Shown here: positions 42,375 through 52,713 of the stretch, one piece after another
Layout: each line of letters begins with the position of its first letter
Position numbering within the stretch: position 1 is the first letter of the stretch
DNA from: JANNNF01 sp963772935
Lineage (GTDB): Bacteria; Pseudomonadota; Alphaproteobacteria; Rhodobacterales; Rhodobacteraceae
DNA: 64,000 bases
Assembly (NCBI GenBank): GCA_963772935.1
Contig: CAVYZK010000009.1
Location: 992,001-1,056,000 of the forward strand
Direction: 5' to 3'
Program-made: the position numbers and the translations under genes
Notes under the pieces: model-generated
The model's input: the letters and a program-made list of their open reading frames with translations, nothing else
Told to the model about the DNA's origin: nothing
Database searches by the model: none

Positions 42375-43957
42375 GGCTGCCACCCCATCGGGCCCTGCCC
42401 CAACAGCGACAGCGGCAGCGTGACCGCATCCGCTGCCACCCGGACGCGACCATGGCTCGCGGCCACAATATCCCGCGCCGGATCAATGCCCGGCATGATT
42501 TCGGTCGCAACCAGCCCGTCCGCCTGCAAGCGGATCACACAGCGTTCGGTGATATACAGCACCTCCTGCCCCTGCGCCCGCGCCCGCGCACCGGAAAAGG
42601 TCACATGCTCGACCGCCTCGACCATCTTGGTGAACTTACCGGGGCGGGTCACGGTCAGGCCCGTTTCGGTCAAGGCAATCTCGGCCCCGGCCTCAAACCA
42701 GCCGGAAAACACGATCTTGCGCGCGTGTGAGGTGATATCGACAAACCCGCCGCACCCGGCGGTCAGATAGGGCTTCTTGCCCAGCTTTGACACGTTGACG
42801 TTGCCCGCAACATCGACCTCCATGAAGGACAGGAACGTCACGTCAAAACCGCCACCCTGAAAATAGGTGAACTGGCTGGGCGACGGCATGAAGGCATCGG
42901 CGTTTGACGCACAGCCAAAGGCAAAACCGGTCAGCGGCATCCCCCCTACTGCGCCCTGCTCGATGGCCCAGGTCACGGCTTGCGGATGGCCTTCCTCCAG
43001 CAAGATGCGCGGCACCATTGCCGAAATGCCAAAGCCCAGATTGGCGGTCATGCCCGCCCGCAATTCCAGTGCGGCGCGGCGCGCGATCACCTTTTCAACG
43101 CCATGCTCGGCATGGCGAAAGCTGGCCCAGGGCCGGATCACCTCGCCGGAAATGGCCGGGTCATAGGGGGTTTCCGTCGTCTGTTTCTGATCAGGGTCCA
43201 GCACGATCAGATCAACCAGATGCCCCGGCACCCGCACATCATGCGGGCGCAGGCTGCCCGCCGCCGTCATCCGCTTGACCTGTGCAATCACCAGCCCGCC
43301 ATGGTTGCGCACCGCAATCGCCTGATCCAGTCCGCCCAGATAGGCACCCTCATGTTCATAGGTCAGATTGCCCCGTTCATCCGCCGTGGTGGCACGCAGG
43401 ATGCAGACGTTGGGGATGATGTTGGGGAAATGCAGCCAAGTCTCGCCGTCAAGGTCCACCCGGCGCACCACGGCCACCGCCGCCGCGCGCGCGTTCATGG
43501 CGCAGCCTTCGCGCTGCGGGTCCACAAACGTGTCCAGCCCGACCTTGGTAAACACCCCCGGCTTGCGCGCTGCCACATCGCGGTGCATGTCAAACAGGAT
43601 GCCCGATGGCACGTTATAGGCCGCCACCCGGTCTTCGACGACCATCTTCCAGATATCCGGCATCGGCAGGTTGGACGAGCCTGACGGATACGACCCCGCA
43701 ATCACCCGCGACAGCAGTCCGTCGCGCGCGATGTGGTCTATGCCCTTCACGCCGTACATATCGCCCGCCGCAATCGGGCTGATCATGGTCAGATCGCGGG
43801 GCAATCCTTCGGCCGCAAATCGTTCGCCGATGGCGCGCAGCACGGTGTCCGGGCATCCGAGTGCTGATGAGGACGACACCGTCAGCACCGCCCCATCCGC
43901 AATGCGGGCCACGGCATCGGCAGCACTGACCAGCTTTTGCGACAACAGGCCGGGCAT
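42371..43957 (-). CDS. Acyl-CoA:acetate/3-ketoacid CoA-transferase (both subunits in one chain)
   Basis: From ATG 43957 the sequence encodes a 528-residue CoA-transferase of the YdiF/Pct type. The N-terminal half has MISPIAAGDMYGVKGIDH, AYNVPSGILFDMHRD and PGVFTKVGLDTFVDP; the C-terminal half has the probable catalytic Glu in TWAIEQGAVGGMP and GGGFDVTFLSFMEVDVAGNVN. The length matches stand-alone relatives. In the sequence as given the frame is continuous with the preceding oxidoreductase, but a one-base correction would separate them as TGATG. It moves CoA between carboxylic acids, providing activated acid for the hydratase. Confidence 0.9.
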   Translation of the reverse strand: MPGLLSQKLVSAADAVARIADGAVLTVSSSSALGCPDTVLRAIGERFAAEGLPRDLTMISPIAAGDMYGVKGIDHIARDGLLSRVIAGSYPSGSSNLPMPDIWKMVVEDRVAAYNVPSGILFDMHRDVAARKPGVFTKVGLDTFVDPQREGCAMNARAAAVAVVRRVDLDGETWLHFPNIIPNVCILRATTADERGNLTYEHEGAYLGGLDQAIAVRNHGGLVIAQVKRMTAAGSLRPHDVRVPGHLVDLIVLDPDQKQTTETPYDPAISGEVIRPWASFRHAEHGVEKVIARRAALELRAGMTANLGFGISAMVPRILLEEGHPQAVTWAIEQGAVGGMPLTGFAFGCASNADAFMPSPSQFTYFQGGGFDVTFLSFMEVDVAGNVNVSKLGKKPYLTAGCGGFVDITSHARKIVFSGWFEAGAEIALTETGLTVTRPGKFTKMVEAVEHVTFSGARARAQGQEVLYITERCVIRLQADGLVATEIMPGIDPARDIVAASHGRVRVAADAVTLPLSLLGQGPMGWQP

Positions 43958-44959
43958 CACTGATCCCCGTAGGCTACGGTCAGGCGGGTGCCCGGTTTGC
44001 GCCGCCTCTTTCACCGCCAGTGCGACCGCCAGCGACTTTACCCCATCCCACCCATCGGCGGCAGGACGGCCCGTACCCGCAACCGCCGCCACAAACTGCT
44101 GCACCGCCTGCGTGTAAAGATCATGGTCCGCATAGGAGATGGTCTCCCTCCCCGCCGCTGTCACCAGTTCAACCGTGCCGACGGGCCTTTGGGTCATCAC
44201 GCCCTGCCCGAAGATCGAGCCTTCGGTGCCATGCACCTCAACCCCCGATCCGGCAAAACGGTGGGTAAAGCTTTCATGCGCCATCACCATCGCCCCGGAC
44301 GGCATGGCCCAGACCGACATCACCGAATCCTCAACCCCGTCCCCCATGCCAGAGCATCCGGCCTGTGCCACCACGGTTGCGGGATCTTCGCCCAGCAAAA
44401 AGCGGACGGTATCGGCGTCATGCACCGTGATATCCGGAATGACCCCGCCGCCCGCCGCCGCATCGTTGATCCGCCAGCCCTGCAAATGCGGTGGCAGATG
44501 CACCGCATGAAAAATCCGCAGCGACAGCACCTGCCCGATCCGCCCTGAGGCAATCAGATCGCGGATGGCGCGGTGGCTGCCTGCACAGCGCAAATGATGG
44601 TTGGTGGCAAACACCACGCCCGCAGCCTTGGCCGCGCGCACCATTTCGGCGGCTTCTGCCACCGTCATCGCCAGCGGCTTTTCACACAGCACATGCTTGC
44701 CCGCAGCAATCGCCGCCAAGGCTTGCGCGCGGTGCTTTTCATTGGTGGACGAGATGTAAACCGCCGTCACACCCGGATCGGCCAGCATCTCCTCCAGCGA
44801 AGTGGTGGCACGCGCAATCCCGTGCTGGGCGGCATAGCTGGCCGCATGCGGGCCTGACCCGCTGACCACCCATTCAATATCGCCCCGGTCAACGTTGCGG
44901 ATCGCGCGGATCATGTATTCCGCCGCAATCGTGCTAGCCCCCACCAAACCCCACCGCAT
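43957..44959 (-). CDS. Gfo/Idh/MocA family oxidoreductase (reads through into CoA-transferase)
   Basis: About 333 residues form a Gfo/Idh/MocA dehydrogenase: the nucleotide site MRWGLVGASTIAAEYMI, VYISSTNEKHRAQALAA, the EKP motif HVLCEKPLAMTVAEA, and a C-terminal substrate domain with GGGVIPDITVHDADTVRF. ATG 44959 has GAGG eight bases upstream. No stop precedes the CoA-transferase ATG, giving an apparent 862-residue fusion. Removing one C from CCCC 43965-43968 would end the protein at LRDQ with a TGATG overlap, as in other gene pairs here, so the fusion is probably artificial. First gene of the cluster, likely oxidising a sugar or cyclitol. Confidence 0.85.
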
Positions 44960-44975
44960 TCGATTCGCCTCATTT

Positions 44976-45018
44976 TGGAACGTTCTAAACTGATATGGAA
45001 CGTTCCACTTTCCGTCAA
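44976..45018 (-). promoter_or_regulatory. Promoter with tandem LacI-type operators for the second catabolic operon
   Basis: TGGAACGTTCTA (44976-44987) and the perfect palindrome TGGAACGTTCCA (44996-45007) have centres 20 bp apart. Read on the minus strand a TTGACG (45013-45018) and TATCAG (44990-44995) are separated by 17 bp, so the second palindrome fills the spacer and the first covers the expected transcription start. The central CG palindrome is typical of LacI-family sites; the LacI gene at 29271 in the same operon is the obvious candidate. Expected effect: repression relieved by the inducer. Confidence 0.75.
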
Positions 45019-45243
45019 CACCTATCACGCTCCATGCCCTGCCAATGCCATGCGGAGTGTTTCCTGAGGATGACCAAGCCGAAATCAGGCCCTCGCGGCC
45101 TGCACTTGTGATCTTGCGCTGTTGGATTTGCCTGCCGCCGTGCAATCGCCCACGGCCATCGCGCTCACCGCGCGAAAACACTCACCGTCTGGCCACAGCA
45201 CACGCCGCTGCAAGGCCAAACACGCCCGGACCAACCAGCCCCG

Positions 45244-45984
45244 TCACACCAGCGTGATAGAGACCCGGCGGTTCTGGCGGCCCTTGTTCTCAATCCGGCC
45301 CACGGCCACCCGGCCGATTTCGCCGGTCCGCGCCACATGCGTACCGCCACAGGGTTGCAGGTCCACCTGGCCCGCCCCCTGCCCGATCCGCACCAGCCGC
45401 ACCCGGCCCTGCCCCATCGGCGGGGCCACCTTCATCGTCTTGACCAGCCCGGGGTTGGCACGCAGATCGTCATCGGTGATCCACTCATCCGTCACCGCCA
45501 GATCGCGGTCGATCAGCAGGTTCAGATCAGCCTCGATATCAACGGTGTTTTCCGGCGGGTCGGGCATGTTGAAATCCAGCCGCCCCCGATCCGCCCCGAT
45601 CTGCCCGCCGGTCACGGGCAGCGGGATCACCACCGACAGCAGATGCAGCGCCGTATGCACCCGCATCAGGCGGTGGCGCCGCGTCCAGTCCAGCACTTGC
45701 CGCACCTCGGCCCCCACCGGCGGCATCGCCAGCGGCGAGGCTGGCACCAGCGCCACCAGCCCCTCGCCGACCTTCACCGCCGTCGCAATCGGCATCTGGC
45801 CACCCTCCCAGATCAGCACGCCGGAATCGCCGGGCTGCCCGCCCCCGGTGGGGTAGAACACCGACCGGTCCACGACCAGCCCGCCTTCCGGGGTATGCGC
45901 CAGAATACGCGCCGTGGCTTCGGGCAAATAGGGATCGTCGCGAAACAACAACGCGGTGCTCTGGCCGGTCATCGTATCTGTCAT
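45244..45984 (-). CDS. alaX: Alanyl-tRNA editing protein (AlaX-like)
   Basis: The 246-residue protein matches the editing domain of alanyl-tRNA synthetase: TGGGQPGDSG near residue 47, the zinc/active-site HTALHLL near 111, and QPCGGTHVARTGEIG near 215 with the Cys and His ligands. Stand-alone AlaX proteins deacylate Ser-tRNA(Ala) and Gly-tRNA(Ala). ATG 45984 overlaps the MscS stop. The length is that of the larger AlaX class with the N-terminal glycine-rich motif. The gap 44960-45243 upstream of the catabolic operon holds its operators and nothing coding. Confidence 0.9.
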   Translation of the reverse strand: MTDTMTGQSTALLFRDDPYLPEATARILAHTPEGGLVVDRSVFYPTGGGQPGDSGVLIWEGGQMPIATAVKVGEGLVALVPASPLAMPPVGAEVRQVLDWTRRHRLMRVHTALHLLSVVIPLPVTGGQIGADRGRLDFNMPDPPENTVDIEADLNLLIDRDLAVTDEWITDDDLRANPGLVKTMKVAPPMGQGRVRLVRIGQGAGQVDLQPCGGTHVARTGEIGRVAVGRIENKGRQNRRVSITLV

Positions 45985-48507
45985 GGCCCTGATCCTTCGT
46001 CATTTCGTTTGTCGGCGACACCTTCGTCCTTTGACGCCGCAGGCTCCGGTGCCACCCGCTCGGCAAGCGCTGCCAGCACCAGCACAGCCTCGGCGGTGCG
46101 CTTGGCATCGGGGTCGGCGGCGGGGGCTACGACATGTATCCCCACCTCATGGAATTTCGCCATGATCTGGTGGTTGATGTCACTGCGCACCTGCACCGAA
46201 AAGTTCACATCCCGCAGGATCAGCCGGATTTCAAAGTTCATCAGCAGCGCGGTATAGCCCATGAACGCGACCACAGGGGCCGGGTTCAGCACGGCCAGCG
46301 GCTGGGCCTCGGCAATCTCGCGCAGCACCGATTCCACCTGCCGGCTGTCAGACCCAAGCGCCACCATCACCGGCACGATCAGACGGCCCGACAGGTTGAA
46401 CCGGGTCCAGTTGGTGACCTGCCCCGTGATCAGATCGGCATTGGGCACGATCACATCATTGCGGTCAAACGTCTCAATCCGGGTGGACCGGACCGAGATC
46501 GACCGCACCCGCCCCTGCACTCCGCCCACCTCGATCCAATCCCCCTCCGAAACCGGGCGTTCGATCAGCAGGATGATGCCAGAGATAAAGTTCGACACGA
46601 TATTCTGCAGACCAAACCCGATGCCGACCGACAAGGCCCCGGCGACGATGGCAAGGCCCGACAGATCAATCCCCGCCGCGTTGATCGCGACCAGCGCCGC
46701 CAGAAAGATGCCGACATAGCCAACCCCGGCCACAAGCGCATTCTGCCCGCCGCTGTCCATGGTGGTCTTGGGCAGGATGGTGCTGCGCAAGGCCCCCTGA
46801 AACAGCCGGGTGATCATGAAGCCGATGACAAAGACCACGGCAAAAACCATGAAATTGGTCGGCGACACCCGCGTCGCCCCCAACTGGAAGCCTTCGCCAA
46901 ACCGCGTCCACAATTCGGTCAGATCGGCCAGCCGCGCGCCCCAGATCAGCGCGAACACCGGCAGTGACACCAGCATCAGGCAAAACCCGGCCAGCACCGG
47001 CACCAGAGCCTCGCGCCCCGTGGCCTCGTTGCGGGTGATCAGCGCCCACAGATCACCGATCAGACGTTGCAGCACGAACAGCAGCGTCAGCAACCCCAGC
47101 GACAGAATCGCAGGATAGACCAGCGCCCCCGCCGCCTGCACATAGCCAAACGCCGCCAGCACCGGGGCCAGCAGACCCACCACCCCAACGCCTTGCCCGA
47201 CAAAGGCCAGCAGACGCAGGCGTAAAGCTTTGCCCGCTGGTGGGGGCCACACGGTTGGCGGGGTCTTTCAGCGGCAACCGCAACAACCGCCCCACCCGCC
47301 ACAGCACCAACCCGGCTGTCAGCAAAATGGGAAAGGACATGACCGAGGTCGTCGCATCGGAATAGGCCTGCGCGTTCATCGCCGCATAGCGCAGTTCTTC
47401 CGCCGCCACCAACAGCCCCAGCAGCACCGACAACAGCCGCCCCTCGGCCCGCCGTTCGGGGGGCAGGTTCAGAAAATCCTCGTTCAACTCGGCCTTGGGA
47501 AAGGCGCGGCTGCCCAACCAGATCGCCACGAACAAACCAAATCCGGCCATCGGCAGCATCGCGTTGACCGACGCCCCGATGTCTCCCAGCAGGCCCGACC
47601 GTGTTGCCGCCACGCTCAGCGCGATCACCCCCACCGTGGGCACGATGATCTGGCCCAGCGACACCACCAGCCCCCAGACCTGCCGCCCCCGGGCCGAGGC
47701 CCGCGCCTGCACGCCCATGGCCAGTTTCTCAATCACTTGCCGCCCGCGCGTCAGCAACCCAGCCGCCACCACCAGCAGCACAAGGATCAGCGGCAGGTTG
47801 TTGCCCAGCACCTCGCGCGCCTTGGGGTTGGTCCAGCCGGACTCGGTCTCATCCCACAGTTGGAACAGCGTGTCGGTCAGCGCGATCACCGCCTCGGGCC
47901 AGTTGGCCGGGTTCACCGGCGACGGCCACAGTTGCAGCAACTCGTTTGCCTTGCGCTCGCGCAGGATGCGGTCAATCTCGCGGATCAGGCCATCGGCGCG
48001 GCGATAGGCTTCTTCCGCCGCAATGCCGGGGGCCTGCACCTTGACCAGTTGTTCCGCCAGGGTCTGCCGCCGCGCGCCGATCTCATCGGCCTCGCTCTCG
48101 CCTTCCTTGGGGGCTGGCCCCAAGGCGTCGATCTGGGTGCGCAGGGTGGCGATCCGGCTGGCATTGGCGCTTTGCGCGCTCAGCAGGGCCGCCCGCCAAT
48201 CCACCAACTGCCCGCGCAGCACATCCAGCCGCAGCTCGGACACATCGGGGTTGGCAAGGTCAGATTCCGCCCGGGTGGCCATGGCCTCCCACGCGGTATA
48301 ATCCATGTCGGTGACGGGCTTTACCTCACCCGATGACACATTGCCCCGGGTGCCGTTGACCGGCCCCGTGGGGTTGGCAGGGTCGGGCAAGGGGTTGGTG
48401 GTCGTCGTCTGCGCGAAAACCGGGGCCAGCGTGGCAATCGGCACCACCGCCAGCAGCGCGGCGCACAGCACCGCCCGCCAGCCTGCCATCCCCCGCCCGC
48501 CCGCCAT
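45981..48507 (-). pseudogene. MscS family mechanosensitive channel (large), split by one extra base
   Basis: The two frames give one 841-residue MscS-superfamily channel. The N-terminal part carries a signal (AVLCAALLAVVPIATLAPVFAQ), a periplasmic helical domain with many charged heptads, and several membrane segments up to NRVAP. The C-terminal frame begins AGKALRLRLLAFVGQG and contains the pore and beta domain (GIGFGLQNIVSNFISGIIL, ERPVSEGDWIEVGGVQGRV, IVPNADLITGQVTNWT). The frames meet at GGGGG 47242-47246; one base fewer restores a continuous protein. Its size and N-terminal domain fit the KefA/DUF3772-type channels. Probably intact in the cell. Coupled to AlaX by ATGA. Confidence 0.85.
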
Positions 48508-48512
48508 GCGCC

Positions 48513-49547
48513 TTATGCGTCCTCGAACACGGCGGGAATCGACCGCGCAGACCGGTCCAGCCATTCCGGCACCGGCAGGCCCTTTTCGCGCAGGAAGGTC
48601 GGGTTATAGACCTTGGACTGATAGCGGCTGCCATAATCGCACAGGATGGTGACGATGGTATGCCCCGGCCCCATTTCCCGCGCCATCCGCATCGCGCCTG
48701 CGATGTTGATGCCGGTCGATCCGCCCATGCACAGACCTTCCTCGGTCATCAGATCAAACACGATCGGCAGCGCCTCGGCATCGGGGATGCGATAGCTGAA
48801 ATCGGGGGTAAAGCCTTCAAGGTTTGCGGTGATCCGCCCCTGCCCGATCCCTTCGGTGATCGAACTGCCCGGGCTGTCCAGCTTGCCCGTGGTGTAAAAC
48901 GCATGCAGCGCCGCCCCTTCGCAGTCCGCCAGCCCGATCTTCACGCCCTTCGGCTGCAAGGCCATACCAACGCCCGCCAAAGTGCCCCCCGACCCGACCG
49001 CACAGATAAAGCCATCGACCTTCCCCCCGGTCTGATCCCAGATCTCTGGCCCGGTGGTCTGGATATGCGACTCGCGGTTGGCCACGTTGTCAAACTGGTT
49101 GGCCCAGATCGCGCCGTTCGGTTCGGTCTTGGCCAAAGCCTCGGCCAGACGGCCCGAATAGCGGACATAGTTGTTGGGGTTCTTGTAGGGCGCTGCAGGC
49201 ACCTGCACCAGTTCCGCCCCCGCCAGCCGCAGCATGTCTTTCTTTTCCTGGCTTTGGGTTTCCGGGATCACGATCACGGTCTTGAACCCCATGCTCGCCC
49301 CCACCAGCGCAAGGCCAATGCCGGTGTTGCCAGCGGTGCCTTCCACAATCGTGCCCCCGGGCTTCAGCAACCCCTTTTCCACCGCATCGCGGATGATGAA
49401 CAGCGCCGCGCGGTCCTTGACCGACTGGCCGGGGTTCATGAATTCGCATTTGCCAAGAATGGTGCAGCCCGTCAGTTCCGACGCCTTCTTGAGCAGCAGC
49501 AAGGGGGTGTTGCCGATGGTGTCGGCCAGATCGCTGTTGATCCGCAT
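48513..49547 (-). CDS. cysK: Cysteine synthase A (O-acetylserine sulfhydrylase)
   Basis: The 344-residue PLP enzyme has the Schiff-base Lys44 in NPGQSVKDRAA, the substrate loop EGTAGNTGIGLAL, and the phosphate-binding GSGGTLAG. It converts O-acetylserine and sulfide to cysteine. ATG 49547 was chosen over the long upstream frame because it begins MRINSDLADTIGNTPLLLL. It is slightly longer than E. coli CysK and resembles the alphaproteobacterial CysK branch. In Rhodobacter sphaeroides cysK influences tellurite resistance together with trgAB, whose homologues lie 11 kb to the right. Confidence 0.92.
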   Translation of the reverse strand: MRINSDLADTIGNTPLLLLKKASELTGCTILGKCEFMNPGQSVKDRAALFIIRDAVEKGLLKPGGTIVEGTAGNTGIGLALVGASMGFKTVIVIPETQSQEKKDMLRLAGAELVQVPAAPYKNPNNYVRYSGRLAEALAKTEPNGAIWANQFDNVANRESHIQTTGPEIWDQTGGKVDGFICAVGSGGTLAGVGMALQPKGVKIGLADCEGAALHAFYTTGKLDSPGSSITEGIGQGRITANLEGFTPDFSYRIPDAEALPIVFDLMTEEGLCMGGSTGINIAGAMRMAREMGPGHTIVTILCDYGSRYQSKVYNPTFLREKGLPVPEWLDRSARSIPAVFEDA

Positions 49548-49763
49548 GGGGGGTATCCTTTGTTCCGTCGCACAGGTGTAAGCATCCAACCCGCCAAACT
49601 CAATGGTCCCCGCAGCGGATAGGGCCAAGATGGCCCGGTGACCGCCAACCCGCCACCCCCGATCTGCCCGTTCCCAAAGCAAAACCTGCGAAAAATGCTT
49701 GATTTTTGGCAGATGCTCGGCATTCATGACTGCATTTTTAGGCTCAAGGGATAAGGACACGAC

Positions 49764-51192
49764 ATGGGCGCGGTTGTCATGAACGGTGACGAATTTGCTA
49801 ACAGTATTTCATCTGGCGGGATCGGGTCGGGCGACACGCTGGTGTCTTCTACCTATGGTGGAAATGACACCGTCAGCATCTTCAGCCCGTCCTACGACGT
49901 ACATCTGGGTGCAGGCGACGACCGCATTCAGGGCGGCATCGGCGGCTATGCTTACGGCGAAGACGGCAATGACAGCTCTCAGGTGTTTTTGTGGAGCGGG
50001 GTTCACACCTTCTACGGCGGCGATGGCGATGACCGCATGCGCGCCTTCTACGGCGGCGTCGGGTCCACCTGGAACGCTTATGGCGGGGCGGGCTCCGATC
50101 TGATTTTCGACAACACCAGCCAGAGCGACTCGTCCACCCTCAGCTTCTATGGCGGGGCCGGTTTTGACGTGGTGATCCACGCAGGCACCAACGCCCTGCA
50201 GATGACCCTGGGCGGCACCGGCACGCAGGGCCCTTCAAGCAAATCCTACACCGGCATCGAAGGGGCTGTCGGCGGCAGCGGGTCCGACACGATGCGAGGC
50301 AGCGGCTCTGACAACTTTCTGGTCGGCGGCAATGGCAGCGATGTTTTGTACGGCGGCAACGGCGATGACTTCCTGATCGGCGAGGCCCGCGAAGAAGGCT
50401 TTGTCACGGGCTATGTTGGCATCGGTGGCACCACCGCCAATCCGCTGGACCCGCTGAACAGCGCGGTCGCGGGTGCCTATGCCGCCGATCAGGCCGAAAA
50501 TGACAGTCTTTATGGCGGCTCCGGCAATGACGTGCTGTCGGGCGGCGGTGGGGCCGACCTGCTGAGCGGCGGTGGCGGCAGCGATTGGGCCACCTATCTG
50601 TCCGCGCCCGAAGGCCAAGGCGTCTCGGTGAACCTTGCCAGCGGCGGGATCGCCGGGGCTGCGGCGGGCGACATCTATGTGTCGATCGAGAATATCCAGG
50701 GGTCCAACGCCAATGACACGCTGGCCGGCAACGGCGTCGCCAACGAACTGCGCGGCATGTCTGGGCAGGAACTCGTTGTTCGGCATGGCCGGCAATGACA
50801 CGCTGGTCGGCGGCGACGGGCGCGACACACTGTACGGCGGCAGCGGCAATGATCTGCTGACAGGCGGGTCGTCCGAAGATGTCTTTGTCTTTGCCGGGGC
50901 GGGCACCGTGCAAAGCATTGATACGATCACCGACATGCAGGCGAATTTTGATGAAATCTGGCTGTCTGCGGCCATCTTCCGCAGGCTCGGCACCCCCAGT
51001 GCCAGCCTGACCGCCGACCAGTTCTTCGCAGGCGCTGCCGCCACCGACCGCGACCACCGCATCCTCTATGACGCCGCAACCGGCGCGTTACTCTACGATG
51101 CCGATGGCGACCGCGCCGGGGCGGCGATACAATTTGCGCAACTGGCAACCGGGCTTACGCTGACGGAAACCGATTTCGTGATCATCGCCTGA
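49764..51192 (+). pseudogene. RTX calcium-binding secreted protein 1, split by one extra base
   Basis: The protein is built from calcium-binding nonapeptide repeats (GGxGxDxxx; for example GGNGSDVLYGGNGDDFL, GGSGNDVLSGGGGADLL). The first frame ends at 50798 in place of continuing into LFGMAGNDTLVGGDGRD. GGG 50763-50765 with one base removed joins them into about 475 residues. The C-terminal part (FFAGAAATDRDHRILYDAAT, ending LTLTETDFVIIA) is the usual M10-type/type I secretion tail. There is no Sec signal, as expected for type I export. No protease or lipase domain is seen; it may be an adhesive or surface-layer-like protein. Confidence 0.85.
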
Positions 51193-51200
51193 CCCCTGTT

Positions 51201-51227
51201 CCCCCCGGAACAGCCCGCTCCGGGGGG
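51201..51227 (+). terminator. Hairpin terminator-like element after RTX gene 1
   Basis: A perfect 9-bp stem (CCCCCCGGA 51201-51209 with TCCGGGGGG 51219-51227) and nine-base loop begin 8 bp after the stop. No T run follows on the plus strand (AAATGG), so termination may be weak. Confidence 0.5.
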
Positions 51228-51272
51228 AAATGGCATTGTCTGTTCAACAGACACGCCACAGGGATCACGAAC

Positions 51273-52643
51273 ATGCACATGACAGGCACAGGCAGAACAC
51301 AGTTCAGCGACTCGGTCTTGTGGGACACCATCACCGGCACCGCTGGCAGCGACATGATCGAAATCACCTGGGGTGATGATACGGTCTACGCAGGCAAGGG
51401 CAGCGATTATATCTGGGATATCGACGGCACCTATCAGAACCGTCACATGGGCAGTGGCGGCGATCACATCTGGCTGGCCAGCAATGACAAGATTTACGGC
51501 GGTGACGGTGATGATCATGTCTTTGCGGGCTGGGGCGCGGATACAATCTACGGCGGGTCAGGCTGGGACACGGTGGATTACGGCTACAGCCAGTTCGCCA
51601 TCGTGCTGGACCTGACCACCGGCATCGGCACCGGGGCCACAGATTTCGGCGTCCACTGGCGACCGGGTCTACGGGGTCGAGGAAATCCTCGGCAGCCGCT
51701 TTGGCGACACCATCAAGGCCACCAGCGGCGCACAGCGGATAGATGGCGGCGAGGGCGACGATTATCTGCACGGCGGCAGTGGCGAGTCGTCCCTGTATGG
51801 CGGCGACGGCAATGACACCTTTGTGCTGAACTCGGTCCATAACACGGTCGATGGCGGCGAAGGGCTTGATACGCTCAGCTTTTACAAACTGGGCCTACGG
51901 CGTGGCCATCACCCCGATTTACCCCGAAACCCCGACCGCGCTGCGGGATATAACCAAGGACTTTCTACGGCCTGTCGAGCATCGAAAACGTCATCGGCAC
52001 CCGCTATGCCGACGCGATTACCATGCAGACCGGCAGCATCCGGCATACGCTTTGGGGATATGAAGGCGACGATCTGTTGTCGGTCTACGGCGAGGGATCG
52101 GTAATGTATGGCGGTCTGGGTCACGACACCATTGGCGGGGCCATCGGCGGCGACACCCTCTATGGCGATGAAGGCAACGATCTGATCCGGGGCAACAATG
52201 GCAACGATCTGATCTATGGCGGGGCGGGCAATGACACGCTTTTTGGCAATAACGACTCTGACGCGCTTTATGGCGGCGCAGGTGCAGACCAGCTTTCGGC
52301 AGGCGAGGGCAATGACACTCTGACCGGCGGCACCGGGGCGGACACTTTCATCTTCACCAACGCCGACCGCTATGATTACGGGGCCAACGTGATCATGGAC
52401 TTCACCCGCGGCACCGACCGCATCGACCTCGCCATCATCGACGCCCGCCCCGACCTCGCAGGCGATCAGGCCTTTGTCTTTCAGGGCGGCTTCACCAAAT
52501 TCGGCATCGCAGGCAGCCTGCGCATGACCACCCATGACGGGTCTACCAAGATTTACCTGCACACCAATGCCGACGGCGTGGCGGACGTGATCATCGACCT
52601 GCACAGCCCGATGACGCTAACGGCAAGCGACTTCATTCTGTAA
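51273..52643 (+). pseudogene. RTX calcium-binding secreted protein 2, three single-base insertions
   Basis: Three short frames align as one RTX protein of about 456 residues. It begins MHMTGTGRTQFSDSVLWDTI, carries nonapeptide repeats (GGDGDDHVFAGWGADTIYGG, later GGAGNDTLFGNNDSDALYGG), and ends DLHSPMTLTASDFIL, a type I secretion tail like that of its neighbour. Frames change at CC 51653-51654, CC 51894-51895 and TTT 51962-51964; each is one extra base, and the total length becomes divisible by three after removing them. It is a divergent paralogue of the preceding gene, with 80 bp between the two. Function is unknown. Confidence 0.82.
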
Positions 52644-52713
52644 ACTTCCCTTGCCTTCGCAACCCCGGCGATGATCCTCTGGCAAGGCAGCACCATCGCC
52701 AAAGGGCAGGGCA

